Shown here: one piece after another, positions 11,401-22,285 of the stretch | Layout: each line of letters starts with the position of its first letter | Position numbering within the stretch: the stretch's first letter is position 1 | DNA from: Argyresthia goedartella | Taxonomy: Eukaryota > Arthropoda > Insecta > Lepidoptera > Argyresthiidae | Reading direction: 5' to 3' | DNA: 64,000 nucleotides | Assembly (NCBI GenBank): GCA_949825045.1 | Contig: OX463836.1 | Location: forward strand, 16,220,329 to 16,284,328 | Translations under genes and position numbers: made by a program | The notes under the pieces: generated by a model | Seen by the model: the letters and a program-made list of their open reading frames with translations, nothing else | Database searches by the model: none | Told to the model about the DNA's origin: nothing

Positions 11401-12860
11401 TGAATCGGGGTATGATCTTAATTCCAGAAGAGAGCGAGCATCTGTTTTCGAGCTGGTACCTTCATATGGCTCGAGGGCTTCGTCACAGGATGGACAAGGA
11501 TACAATGCGAGAGATGACGGGCCCCGCCATCATAGACCACCTCACCTCCGCAGCACTGGCTTCTCCTCTAGGTACAATCACCTGGCCAAGGATGGCGCTT
11601 ACAAAGGAAGCAAGCATTGCTGGTATTCGCACTCTTCCACGTCCTGACAGACGGGATCTGCTGCCTGTTCCAGTTCCACTGTCAGCTCCACCATGTGATA
11701 TTCTGCCTGAGAATACTGATGAAGAGTCAGAGGAGGCGATGTTCTGTGTAGCGGGAGGCCGGACACTGAACAGGATTTACGAGATCATGATTCACTGGAA
11801 GGTTAACGTTGAGCTTCTCCCACCAGCTTCCATCCTCTTGTATACAGTTGGAGATAAACACGGTGCCATCTACTCACTGATTTGCTACATCCTCGGTTCT
11901 GTCATAGGAGGTGGATTTCCTTGTTGGAATGGTCCTAGCCATGAGATCCAGACAGCCTTAGAGTCGGGCCCGGGTTGCGTGGCTGGAGACCCTTGTCATG
12001 TCCCCTACGACCATGAGAGCTTCGTCGCCAACCTAGGCCGCACCAGACGAGTCAGAGTCAAGACAGACAGAGACAGGATCCCTGTATGGGTCTTACTATC
12101 GGACTCGGGGTATGAGTTGCCCGTCTGCAACCTGGGGTATGTTCTGACAGATAGTGCTGATGCTCCGGGTCCCGGTTGGACCCTCAATAGTGTGTTTTAT
12201 TTCCAGGCGGTCGGACAAGAAGTGCACCCTGTATGGACTATGTGGTCACAGGGGGCTCACATACCTCAAGTCTACAGGGCAAGCACCGGTCTGGGAAATG
12301 GCCCCCCAGATCAGATGATGAAGCGCCCTCTGGAGTGCGTGGCCCAGACGGGGCAGGGTCTGGCTTCTTGTTTTAGTCCTCTATCGTCTGTTCTCCATCT
12401 CCTACAGGGTCGGCCCGAAACCCGGCTTGAGCTGTTGAGGTTGATGCGAAAGGGATATAAGAGGTGTCTAGCCTTGTTTCCAGCACTGTTCTCATTGGAT
12501 GCCCTAGGATATGTAGACCCTATAAGGGAGAACAATAGCGAGGTCCGGAAGGGGGTGGCAAACAAGGTTGCTGTGTTTGCTCTCCTTGCAGGCCTACTGG
12601 CTCATGGGGACTTGGCTATCGTTTCTAGAGAGGCTAGCGGGGTGACTTTCCACGTACACCACATTAATGGCCAGCCCAGATCCCTGTGTCAGGGGGCTAA
12701 GTGTTCCGTCGCAGACCGGAAGGCTCTCTTTCGCCGCAGGTATTCTAAGGCTGGTATGTCTGGATGGTGGGTGCCGTGTGTTCTTCTGGTGGCCTCGTTG
12801 TCCGGGGAGGCCTATCTATCGCAGCACGATGTTAGAGCTTGTATTGGTGATAGGGGATAG
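8496..12860 (+). pseudogene. Endogenous negative-strand RNA virus L polymerase (C-terminal two-thirds)
   Basis: About 1455 codons stay in one frame with a single TGA at 9192. L is the RNA polymerase, capping and cap-methylating protein of Mononegavirales and relatives. Visible blocks in order: pre-A KEREMKKHNARF, motif A MDFTSW, motif B GPEAWMEGLRQKGWT, motif C GQGDNQ (9135-9152), the capping domain with a GxPT-like block (near 10385) and the HR motif in GSLSHRL (near 10600), then the connector and a methyltransferase-like region from about 11740, whose SAM-binding loop (VGDKHGA) looks degenerate. The N-terminal third is missing. The family is unclear (rhabdo-, nyami-, xinmo-, lispi- or chuvirus-like). 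It is an integrated fossil, shown by the truncation, the stop and the flanking transposons. Confidence 0.9.
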
Positions 12861-12902
12861 GGTTTAGGTGTTGAGGTGATAGCATGGTTGTTGTTATAGA
12901 TC

Positions 12903-12913
12903 TTAAGAAAAAC
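12903..12913 (+). terminator. Viral gene-end/polyadenylation-like signal after L
   Basis: TTAAGAAAAAC lies 43 bases after the L stop codon. Mononegavirus transcripts end at U-tract signals that read (T)TAAGAAAAA in mRNA sense, so this is probably the original L gene end. No long poly(A) follows, so the integrated copy was not a simple polyadenylated L mRNA. Confidence 0.55.
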
Positions 12914-13346
12914 TAGCTGAGGGGATGACAGATCGGCCTGCCTGAGCGTTTGCTCCCACATCATATTCCTCTTCTTCTTATATCGGTAGGAGGGTTGGCC
13001 CAGTTTTGTTGATTTAGTTTTTGCTTTGCTGGCTGGCTGACGTCGACGAGCAACGGCCTTTATTAAGGCCTGTCCGCGGTTTGCGAATCCGGACAATCAT
13101 CCACACAGTCATTGTGTGTACGATCTTAGTTTTAGTTTTAGCTATCTTGATAATAGTTGTTAGGATTTTTAATTTTACTCGGCCATCACCGTAGTGTTTG
13201 TGCCCTAGTTAGTTTAGTTAAGTTCACGGTACAGTTGAGCATACTCCTGCCGATTTCTTTGTTCTATTTTAAGCATTAATAAAGGTTGAGGTATTCTCCC
13301 ACTAACTGTATTTCTTAAGTGTGTACATTGTATTATAAACCATTGC
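12914..13346 (+). other. Unassigned sequence between L and an orphan reading frame
   Basis: There is no open frame. Part may be viral trailer, part the 5' region of a retroelement: it has short hairpins (GGCCTTTATTAAGGCC, and GTCCG...CGGAC near 13070-13095) and an AATAAA at about 13277, as an LTR or 5' UTR might. The boundary between viral and host-element sequence cannot be placed by eye. Confidence 0.3.
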
Positions 13347-13625
13347 ATGATGAGCAACTCATCGTCAGATTTTGAAATCATGTCCGACGCCTCCGATACG
13401 TCTGCAGGCATGCAGCATACCATTCAGCTGCGCAGTCGACCCGTGCCCACCCACCAAGACGCATCGGCTAGCAATTCTGGCAACGACTTAACCTCGTCTG
13501 ACGGCCCGAGCACCACCAGGCTCTACCCCGTTAACATCGAGAGGCAAGTGCAGCAGTCGATGCCCGAGATCATTAGGCGTTTAGACGACCTGAATGTCAG
13601 TGCGGAACAATCCCAATTACATTAA
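13347..13625 (+). pseudogene. Orphan reading frame of an unclassified retroelement, split by a LINE
   Basis: The frame begins MMSNSSSDFEIMSDASDTS and ends just before the LINE at 13640. After the LINE, 16217-16322 continues in style with QMIGQVMPAIQQMAERSD and QQQFNDMLQLKKK. Both parts are Gln/Met-rich and helical, like a small gag N-terminus. I do not recognise the family. The 3' part runs straight into an A-rich end at 16317-16348. Confidence 0.35.
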
Positions 13626-13639
13626 TTTTACAATAAATT

Positions 13640-15955
13640 AAGAATTACACTTACAAGCCAAACTTGCTTAGATAACGTTTTTTGTGACTGTGCATTCACA
13701 ACTAAAAGTGTAATTAACTGCTTACCCTCCGATCACAGTGGTCAAACAGTTTCATTCCCAATTAGTATTAAGGATAAGACTGGTCCAACATTTTATAGGC
13801 CTATTACATCCCATAGACTAGAGACATATACGAAAAACTTAGATATAAATTTGCCAGTACCGGATTTTAATGAACAGAACCCAAACAAAATCTACTCAGA
13901 CTTCTTCAACATTATTCAGACAGAATTCAATAAAGTTTTCAAATTAAAGAAAGTCAGTGACTACAACGGTAAATCTAAATTTAATGACTGGGCAACGTTT
14001 GGAATTCGTAAAAGTAGAGTTATCTTGTATGACCTTTATGATCAAAAAACCTATAACTTTGATCGAAAATTTCATGACTATGTTAAAAAATATTCCAAAA
14101 CTTTCAAGTTGGTTTGTAGAACTGCAAAAACTTTACACATTAATAGAAAAATTAAAAATTCAAATAATAGAATGAAAACAGTTTGGCAAATAATAAACCG
14201 CGAAACTGGCAAAGTTATACCAAGGGACAGTGATTTCTGCCTAAAGATAGGTGATGATTTTGTTAAATCCAACGCTGATGTTGCTCGAGCTTTTGAAACA
14301 TTCTTCACCAATGTACCCGTACTCACAACGGACAGTCTAAATTCATCTCCATTTGAAGCAGAGACTTTATTAAAAAATAACACTAGCGTCAGTAATGTAT
14401 ATTTAAAATTTCATCATGTATATCCCCAGGACATTGTCAAAACGTTTAAATTACTTAACTTAAAAAATACGGAAGACCTGTGGGGTATATCAGTCAAAGT
14501 CATTGGTTCAGTAATTCTAGTTATAGCCCCACACTTAGCTTATATATTCAATAAATGTGTTGACGATGGGGTTTTTCAGACCTCATGAAACACAGTAAAC
14601 TTATACCGCTGTTCAAATCGGGAGATAAGGGCGATCCTTAAAATTTCAGACCAATATCTGTTCTTCCAACACTAAGTAAAATATTTGAAAAGATTATACT
14701 CAATCAAATGCTCTCACACTTCAACCGTACAAAACAACTCCACGCTAAACAATATGGTTTCACTAGGGGTAAATCGACTACGGATGCAGGTATTTCCCTT
14801 GTATCTCATATTTATTCTGCATGGGAGGCCGCACAGGATGCTATCGGAGTTTTTTGCGACCTGTCGAAGGCGTTTGATTGTGTTGATCATAATACGCTAT
14901 TAATTAAATTAAATCATTACGGAGTTAGAAATAAAGCGTTGGATCTACTAAGATCATACCTAAGCAATAGAATTCAAAAGGCAGAAGTTAACGGCGTAAA
15001 ATCTGATGGATCGGGTGTTAAAATTGGCGTTCCACAAGGTTCCATATTAGGCCCTTTCTTATTCCTGGTATATATTAATGATCTGCCTTTCATGGTGGAG
15101 AAATTAACTGACATAGTGTTGTTTGCTGATGATACTTCAATGGTCTTCAAAATTGAAAGACAAAAAGGAGATTTTGATGATGTTAATGGTGTATTGTCTT
15201 TAACCTTGAATTGGTTCACAGTTAATAATTTATTGTTAAACGCTGGTAAAACCAAGTGTATCAAATTCTCACTTCCAAATGTCAGGCAAGTTGAGACCAG
15301 TTTGGTGTTAGACAACAGCACGTTAGAATTGGTAAATGATACGAAGTTTCTTGGAATAACCATTGATAGTAAATTGCAGTGGGGACCCCACATAGATAAA
15401 TTGGCTGGTAAATTAAGTTCTGCGGCTTACGCTGTTAGGAACATCAGACAAAGCACGGATGTGGCTACATCTAGGCTAGTATATTTTAGTTACTTTCATA
15501 GTGTGATGTCCTATGGTATCTTGTTGTGGGGGAAAGCAGCGGATATTCAAACTATTTTTATTTTACAGAAAAGAGCTATTCGAGCAATTTATAATTTAAA
15601 ACGAACAGACTCCTTAAGAGAGCTTTTTAAAGAAATTGACATACTAACAGTAGCTAGTCAATTTATTTTCGAAAATATAATGTATGTACGCAAGAACCTT
15701 ACAACATTTTCCAAACTTAGCGACAGCTGTAATGTTAACCTAAGAAATAATCACTGACTATGTGCGCCCCGTTTTAGACTCGCGAAGGTTAGCAATTCTT
15801 TCAAGGGTCAGTGCATTCTCTACTACAATAAGATACCTCTGGAGATTTTGAAATTGCCATTTGAGCAATTTAAAAAGCATGTTAAAGCGACTTTGTCGAA
15901 AAAGGGATATTACAATGTTCAAGATTACTTAAATGACAGGACTGTATGGGGTTAA
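13640..15955 (+). pseudogene. LINE A ORF2 remnant: endonuclease end and reverse transcriptase
   Basis: Pieces of one ORF2: the linker (13851-14588), then reverse transcriptase at 14708-15757 with DLSKAFDCVDH (motif A), IGVPQGSILGPF and LFADDTSM (catalytic FADD). A C-terminal extension ends ...DRTVWG at 15955. A frameshift between 14588 and 14700 and a stop at 15757 inactivate it. The protein would copy its own RNA at a nicked genomic site (target-primed reverse transcription). Confidence 0.8.
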
Positions 15956-16213
15956 TCTGGCTCAACACAGACCTTGCTGTTAATAATTTTGTAATTATTT
16001 ATTCCTGCTTATTAATCATAACAATTAAATTTTTCATATTTGTATTAGTTAAGCACAACCTATTTTTAAAAGAGATCTAAAAATAAATCTGTGGGAGTTT
16101 CTACGCCCTTCTTCTCCCACAGTGGTCCAATGTAGAGAAGAGGCAAAAAATGACGTTTGCTAAGTATATGTAAATATCTACAGTAATAAAGTACTTTGAC
16201 TATTTGACTATTG
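13640..16213 (+). mobile_element. 5'-truncated LINE A
   Basis: The element starts inside the endonuclease domain (CLDNVFCDC, PSDHSGQTVSF) and ends with a TTTGACTA repeat (about 16196-16212), the simple-repeat tail of a CR1/Jockey-type LINE. It interrupts the reading frame of the host retroelement, so it is younger than that element and than the viral insertions around it. 15956-16195 is its 3' UTR. Confidence 0.75.
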
Positions 16214-16348
16214 ACCATCAGATGATCGGGCAGGTGATGCCTGCAATACAGCAAATGGCTGAACGTTCGGATATTCTGAACATGACACAGCAACAGTTCA
16301 ACGACATGCTGCAATTAAAAAAAAAATAATAAAAAAAAAAAAAAAAAA
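16214..16348 (+). other. 3' remainder and A-rich end of the inserted block
   Basis: After the LINE tail the host retroelement resumes and ends in A10, TAAT and A18 (16317-16348). Gc sequence resumes directly after the last A. An A-tail facing the viral sequence says the block that split the glycoprotein entered by poly(A)-primed (LINE-type) retroposition. Confidence 0.5.
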
Positions 16349-17269
16349 CAGATCTACTCTGACGAGAGTTATTCCACTAAATACACTGGCCTATACCACA
16401 TGAGTGCTAGCCAGACTTTGTGCTTAAGGTATGATAATGGAGAAACTGACAAGGTGATCATACAGAAAACACAGACTGTTGATGTGTACTCCCCAATGTA
16501 TAGGACATCCAATTACAGCTTAGAAGTCTTGAACGCACCTTGGAGATGCTATTCAGCGGGGGAATGTGGTTATGATATGTGTCTGGAGGGCTCTGTGTAT
16601 AAGGATTGGGAAGGGGAACTTGCAGAACCAGGGTCAATCACTGGGTACGGTTGCAAACAAGGCAATGACTTTTGTAAGTTTTACTCATACTACGGTCAGT
16701 GCAAGTGGTATAAGTACACCCTCAAACCTCTTGGGTCACTGTTCACCGTTCACAAAAAGGTGAAGAGCGACTGGATGATAAAGGCAACTTATGTTAGCCA
16801 TGGGGGCCTTATAACTAGCATGGTTTTTAGTTCAGGAATGATTTATACTGACCTGCCATCCGGAACCAGGGTTTCCTTGCTTGCCCCTTCAAGACCGACC
16901 TATTATTCAAATAAATACCTAGTGGAATCACCCGAAGGCCTCGTATGGTCTGTTCATGCTAATCCACTGGGAGATCTCTCTTCAAGCATGATTGGAGACT
17001 TGCAGATGGGGCTGCTTGATTCAGAACAAATCGCATTCCAGGTGAATGAGATATCATGCTGGTCCAATAACTGCAAGGTGTCGTGTAAGGCCCCTATATC
17101 AGGCTTGTCTAGAGGTTTGAAGCAGTATCGCAATTATTCAGTGGAGGTTGAATCCATGGGGAGAGATAGGGTTGTCAAAAAACCAGAATACATGACTTTC
17201 GGAATGTTTGTCACCACCAAGAAGCAAGCCTCTATTAAATATCTTGACCGATATTCAGGACCTAATTAA
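16349..17269 (+). pseudogene. Endogenous bunyavirus-like Gc fragment
   Basis: Open from 16349 (QIYSDESYSTKYTG...) to the stop at 17267-17269. Gc is the class II membrane-fusion protein of bunyaviruses. The fragment is rich in paired cysteines (WRCYSAGECGYDMC, YGCKQGNDFC, CWSNNCKVSCKAP) and has a GDLSSSMIGDLQ stretch comparable to the conserved GDI/GDL segment of hanta/phasma-type Gc. It has no stop inside but lacks the start of Gc and the C-terminal stem and anchor, so it is not a functional glycoprotein. It shares orientation with the Gn part at 7340-8127; the two are probably one insertion. Confidence 0.6.
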
Positions 17270-17629
17270 AAACATGAGAAGACATCCTTGATTTTCAGTG
17301 CTAAACTAGTGACGTATATCCGGTCCGTCCGTTCCCGCCCGGATGTTCGGTTAAGCCGCGTGGTACCTTGTTTGCGCGCGCGCCCCACCACACCACCGAG
17401 GCAGTTCGGATTGTTGAATTCGAATTTAGCTTCATTGGCGTCTTGATTTTCGCACGGCACAGTCGCTGCTCAGCTCCTGAGTACGGCCCGCCAAAAATCT
17501 ATACATCGTGACGTGAGAACTTCTTTTGCATATTATAACCAACTGTTCGTTAAAGAATTTCTTAGAATTTTCTGATTTATTGCAGGCAAATAAAAGATTC
17601 CCATTGGTGTGACCGTTCGTTTGTGTAAA

Positions 17630-18892
17630 ATGGAGCAAGAAACCCCGGAGGTTCCGTCCAGTGTGGAGAACGTGGCGGTGCGTAAGGATAAAGGCAAGAA
17701 AAGGCGGAAACCGGTGAGCTCTTCGGACTCCGATAATTCTAGTTCGTCCTCGTCGAGTTTCTCGGAAAGCGACGATCGCAGGAGGCGGTACCGACGGCGC
17801 AAACGCATCAAGGAACGTAAGTTCGATCTTCTTTTTAACGAGATTAAAGATCTTAAAAGCCAACTTGCTGCTACACAGGAATTTCACGAATATGATTGTG
17901 AACCACGGCATGACTTGATTGACCCTAATGTTAGTGGAGACCTCTACGAAGGTCATGTTGAGGAGTCCGAGCCCGCCAACATTGACTCGGCTTTCGAGGT
18001 CGATCTTAACATTTTTACTGGTACAAAAACCAAGGAGCCCGCTGTTCCGCAGGCGTCTCCCGAACTAACACAACAATTAAAAGATTTGCAGCAATTCAAT
18101 AGCCAGGACTGGATTAACGTCCGATATGCCGACGTCCAAAAACACTAAATAATTGCGCCGGGTTTCACTAATCTTGAAGCTAATGACGAGATAAAGAGGT
18201 ACGATACATCTAAAACTACCTTAAACATGGAAAAGGCTTTTGCCGACATTTCCTATGCATTGCTCAAACAGCGCGACGCGCTTTTGAGTGAATTACAAGC
18301 CTTTCTAGCCTGGGCGCATCAGGTCGAAAACCTACGATTCGACGATATCCATACAAAGCTCAAAGAAATGTTGGCCAATGGTGAGTATAGCAAGATTTCA
18401 AACGACGCTCTCCAGCTCGTCTGTGGGCACCGGGCTGAACTTATTCAATACCGCAGAGAAGGCATACTCTCATCAGTAAAAGACCAGTACCACAAAAATA
18501 CATTACGGAAAATTGCGCCGTCAGGTTCTCATCTATTTGAAGCCGACAAATTTAATGCTTTATTGGAAAAAGGGGGTGGAGTTAAAAATGTGTTTTGGGT
18601 GGAAGGAAAGTCTCGCTACAATACTGCGCCACAGTACGAGCCTTCCACTTCTACCCGCAGTCAGACGCAGAAACAGGCCGCAACTTATAACAATCGCGCG
18701 CAATATCATAATCAAAGTCAGTATCATACTTCGGCCCGAGGCAGGATAAATAATAATTCGTTTCGCGGGCGAGGCGCGCGGGGTTCACGCGGCCATGGTC
18801 TCCCCGACAGGTCAGGAAGGGATTATCAACCCAGACGTTCTCCCTCATCCCACCGGGATAGGAGACACCAAACCCATAAACGAAAATATTGA
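17630..18892 (+). pseudogene. DIRS gag with one in-frame stop
   Basis: The ATG at 17630 (MEQETPEVPSS) follows an A-rich context. The protein has a Ser/Asp-rich then Arg-rich N-terminus (RRRRYRRRKRIKER), a coiled segment, and the conserved DIRS gag core (DISYALLKQRDALLSEL, LQLVCGHRAELIQYRR, LFEADKFNALLEKGGGVK). It ends in an Arg/Gly-rich RNA-binding tail. A TAA at 18146 interrupts an otherwise open frame of about 420 codons. It overlaps the RT frame, as usual in DIRS elements. Confidence 0.8.
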
Positions 18893-19380
18893 CTATGCCA
18901 TGCACATGCATGCAAAATTTCACGCCGGACAACTCCGCATGTACTACGATCGTTGGAAACAGTTGGGAGCTCCCACATACATTATAAAAATTATACAAGG
19001 ATGCCGCATCCCTTTTGTGTTGAAACCACCATTGCACATTCCAAACAGTCGCAGTGTGAAAACACCAGAATCAGAACAAATGTCGAAAATAATGAAAAAC
19101 ATGATCTCGCAGGGTGTGCTAGAAAAGGTGCGCCCATCGCCCAGCTTTATTTCCCCGATATTCCTGCGCCCCAAGAGCGACGGCACATGGAGGCCCATAT
19201 TCAACTTAAAAAATCTGAACCAATACGTCAACACTCGACTTTTCAGACTAATAAATGTTCATCGGGTAACGGATTTTCTACAACCCAAGGATTGGTTGGC
19301 CAAAGTGGACATTCGCCAGGCATACTTCCATGTCCCTGTATTCGAAGGCCACAGAAGGTTTCTCCGCCTTCTGTACCCTT
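18795..19380 (+). pseudogene. DIRS reverse transcriptase, N-terminal part
   Basis: Starts in a frame overlapping gag. It shows the DIRS entry block (HAGQLRMYYDRWKQLGAP, GCRIPF), then VRPSPSFISPIFL, WRPIFNLKNLNQYV and motif A KVDIRQAYFHVPV, and stops shortly after GHRRFLRLLY. The YxDD box and everything downstream are gone. The break coincides with a perfect 15-bp inverted repeat. Confidence 0.85.
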
Positions 19381-19401
19381 TACATACATGTACGTACCCC
19401 A

Positions 19402-19437
19402 TTTCAGGGTACGTACAAGTATGTACGTACCCTGAAA
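19402..19437. repeat. Perfect 15-bp inverted repeat with 6-nt loop
   Basis: TTTCAGGGTACGTAC (19402-19416) and GTACGTACCCTGAAA (19423-19437) are exact reverse complements around AAGTAT. A further TGTACGTACCC at 19389-19399 can pair with the left arm, so the stem could switch partner. It sits exactly where the DIRS reading frame ends. Confidence 0.85.
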
Positions 19438-20101
19438 ACATTATGGAAAACCAGTCAAGTGCGAGTCGAACTCGCGCGCGAAGGATTTCGTACCCCCGTA
19501 CAATGGTAGGGATGGTGTGGAGTGAATAGTTTGTAATAACTGTGCCTTTAACACTTCAAAGGGGAAAAGCCATGACGCTATTTATTTATTTTTACCCGAA
19601 TACAGCGAAGCCAAAAGAAGGGTTATGTGTTTGACCGGTATGAATGAATGTTCATTTGTTCCACCAGAACATCTTAACTACTTATCACACTTAAGTTAAT
19701 ATAGCGGCCTCTAGAAGGCATTATGTATTTTAGATAGCAAAATGTTTTTTCTAACAAAGTTATTAGTGCGGCTACTTTCATACTCCATGTACGTAACCAG
19801 ATTCATTCATAAGTTTGTATGTGGTAAACAGATAGAAAAAAACCTTGGCAATTCCGGGTATTTTTTCCTGTAATCTTTGGCTTAAGTTATATATTCTGTA
19901 CTTTTTTCATCATTTTAGAGTCTGTAGTTTCGGAGATAAGGGGAGGGGGGGAGGGGGGAAGGAAAGATAATTTTTGGCATTTTTTGATCATAACTTCTGA
20001 AGTTATCGAAACTTATGAATGAGAATGAGCCTTAAGCTTAAGGATATGCAACCGGGCACCCACAATAAGGAGTTTTGTACAGTTGCAGGACTAGGACCAT
20101 G
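19438..20101. other. Non-coding repeat-like spacer
   Basis: No supportable gene. 19455-19490 contains a GTGCGAGTCGAACTCGCG motif with alternating CG, which recalls a repeat common in moth and butterfly genomes (from memory). A G-rich tract (runs of G at about 19937-19962) follows. The right edge meets the 5' truncation of BEL copy A. Confidence 0.4.
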
Positions 20102-20104
20102 TAG

Positions 20105-20944
20105 GACCTGGACAACGCCTACAAGTTGGCCCAACTATTGATGGCTCTGCGGGGTGAACCGAAGGAGTTGGTCGGTCACCTAACGGTCACGGCGGGCAAT
20201 TATAAGATAGCCAGGTCCATATTGTTTGACCGCTACCAACACAAACGGCGGTTGGTTGATGCGCAGCTGGGGAAACTGATTAGCATCCCAAGAGTAACCC
20301 GGGATGTTGACATCCGAGTACAGGTGCTCAACCCTGTGCTGGTGGCCACTAAGGCCCTTCAGAACCTTGGTCTTCCGGTAGACCAATGGTCATATATTGT
20401 TCTATATATGGTTTTGTCACGGTTGCCTGCAGCTGTTCAAAGTCGGTTTGAACAGCTGCATGGGGGCAGTAGCACGGAACTGCCCACGCTCGTCCAATTG
20501 ACGGATTTTTTGGAGGGTGAATGCAGGCGATGTGACACACTGGATACGGAGGCCAGTGTGCAGCGCCAACCCGCGCGGATGCGGGAGGGTCAACGCCCCC
20601 CGCCCCCACAGGGGGGTGGGCGGTCGAAACAATTTGGCGTTTTGAATGCCGCGCCGTCGGGTGACGGCTGTGTGCAATGCGACAGTGCCGGTCATGAAGT
20701 GACCAGTTGCGCCAACTTTAAGGCGCTCGGGGTAGCTGCCCGCAGGAAGTTAGTCTTCCGCCACCGATTGTGTTTCGGTTGTTTGGGGCCGCACCCGCTG
20801 AGCGAGTGCTCGCGCGCGTTCCCCTGTGAGTGCTGTGGTGGCAAGCACCACATCGTGTTGTGCCTGAATCGGTCAGGCCCTTCGGACGGTCACCAGGGCC
20901 GGACCCAGTCCCCCTCCGGGCAACGGAAGTCACCAACGGGGTGA
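20105..20944 (+). pseudogene. BEL/Pao gag (copy A)
   Basis: Frame: DNAYKLAQLLMALRGEP..., a capsid-like helical domain (LGLPVDQWSYIVLYMVLSRL), then Cys/His knuckles (CVQCDSAGHEVTSC, CFGCLGPHPLSEC, CECCGGKHHIVLC) that would bind the packaged RNA. It is open to the stop at 20942 but lacks the N-terminal roughly 160 codons that copy B keeps. A second frame at 21003-21434, rich in Pro and Gly, probably continued gag or linked it to pol. Confidence 0.85.
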
Positions 20945-21434
20945 CTGGGGTACCCGCGGACGGGACCCCCCCCGAGGGGAAAGGGGCAGCGCGGGGGGTA
21001 ACATGCGGGATAGCAGGGGTTCGGTCGCCGCTGTCCACGGTCAGCAAGGACTTCGGGCCGCTGGCTCACTGCGTGTTACGGGCGGGTGTCAGATGGCACC
21101 TATGAGTAGCGCGAAGGCTGGGAGTCCACCACCTTCTGCGCCACCCTGCCCGTCGCTCTGGGAGGCGAACAGGGAGGCGAACAGTCGGATGTCGCCCCTA
21201 TTCCTAGAGCCCCCCAGGTTGGATCCGCTCTCCCCCATTCATCCACGGTGCGCACCGGGCACACCGTACACCGTCCGGTATGATCGGATACCAGGACAGC
21301 GAGGGGCCTATTATACGGGTTGGGACCCCTTGATAAACATACGGTCTGATATGCCGGTTGCATATCAGCAGCCGAGTTACTCCAAGGCCGACGGAGGTCT
21401 GAGCGGGTTTGGATCCCGCGGAGGTTCCCGCTAG

Positions 21435-22285
21435 GGACACGCCGCCCACTTACAGGGTGCCGCCACTCCACAGACGGTCATGCTCCCCACCGCCTCTGTG
21501 ATAGCGTGGAGTTCGGACGGCAAATCTTGTGTGGCACGAGCACTATTGGACTCGGGGGCCCAGGGGTGCTTAGTCTCGTGCAACCTTGTAAGACGGTAGG
21601 GCATTTCGGTAAGGGAGTATCCACATTCCATTCGGGGAATTGAGAACACGGAAGTCGGTTCCGTTAAGGGAGTATGTCGGATTACTCTCTCGTCACGGGT
21701 GGATTCATCGGTGAATCTGACGGTCACGGCATTAGTCATGCCTAATGTGATGGGCTCACACCCTCACGTACGGTTGTCGCCCTCGGTGCGACAGTTGGTC
21801 GCTGGGTTGTCACTGGCTGACCTGGAGTTCGATATTCCGGGCCCAGTAGACATGTTATTGGGTGTCGATGCCTTGGGATACCTGTTAGTGCCAGGTGTCC
21901 ACGTGTTGCAGGCGACTGGTCTGGTTTCGGTCAACACCAGACTGGGCCATGCGGTAATAGGTCCGGTCATGCCGGCTGCCCCACGCCTAGCGACTCGTAG
22001 TCCCTTATTCGGTTCTGTACTCTCGGAGGTGATACAGAAGTTTTGGGAGGTGGAGGAACCACCTACGGTCCGCCGGTTGGACCCGGTTGAAGAAGAGTGT
22101 GAACAGTTTTATCGGAACAATACTGGTCGCCTTCGGTCAGGTCGATTTCTCACACGTCTTCCATTCCGGAGTGATCGCCCACCGCTGGGCAGTTCACACC
22201 ATGCAGCCGAGACGCGGCTTCTGTCGATGGAACGACGCATGAAGCGTGACAGGATTTTCCGGCAGAAGTACGTCGACTTCTCGGG
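21435..22285 (+). pseudogene. BEL/Pao pol: aspartic protease and linker (copy A)
   Basis: The protease signature ALLDSGAQGCLVS (active DSG) is at about 21535-21575. A TAG at 21597 cuts the frame soon after; copy B reads through this point with Leu. The rest is the protease C-terminal part (DMLLGVDALGYLL) and the linker to RT. At 22285 the sequence jumps from the RT entry to RNase H, deleting the YVDD-bearing domain. Confidence 0.85.

Larger units (their letters stand above)
17270..19380 (+). mobile_element. DIRS-type retrotransposon, 3' truncated
   Basis: Gag and the beginning of a DIRS-like reverse transcriptase are present; RNase H, methyltransferase and tyrosine recombinase are missing. 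17270-17629 is GC-rich non-coding sequence with CG-alternating runs, presumably the 5' end and leader. The element abuts the Gc fossil on its left and a palindrome (19402-19437) on its right. Confidence 0.8.

Noticed and set aside
8496..12860. Evidence of a replicating virus in the sample
   Set aside because: The L frame lacks its N-terminus, has a stop and is flanked by retroelements on the same strand of genomic DNA.
17432..17956. Minus-strand frame opposite DIRS gag
   Set aside because: Antisense shadow of the conserved gag; no domain of its own.
19935..19965. Functional G-quadruplex
   Set aside because: A G-rich run is present, but in repeat-like non-coding DNA with nothing to suggest a role.
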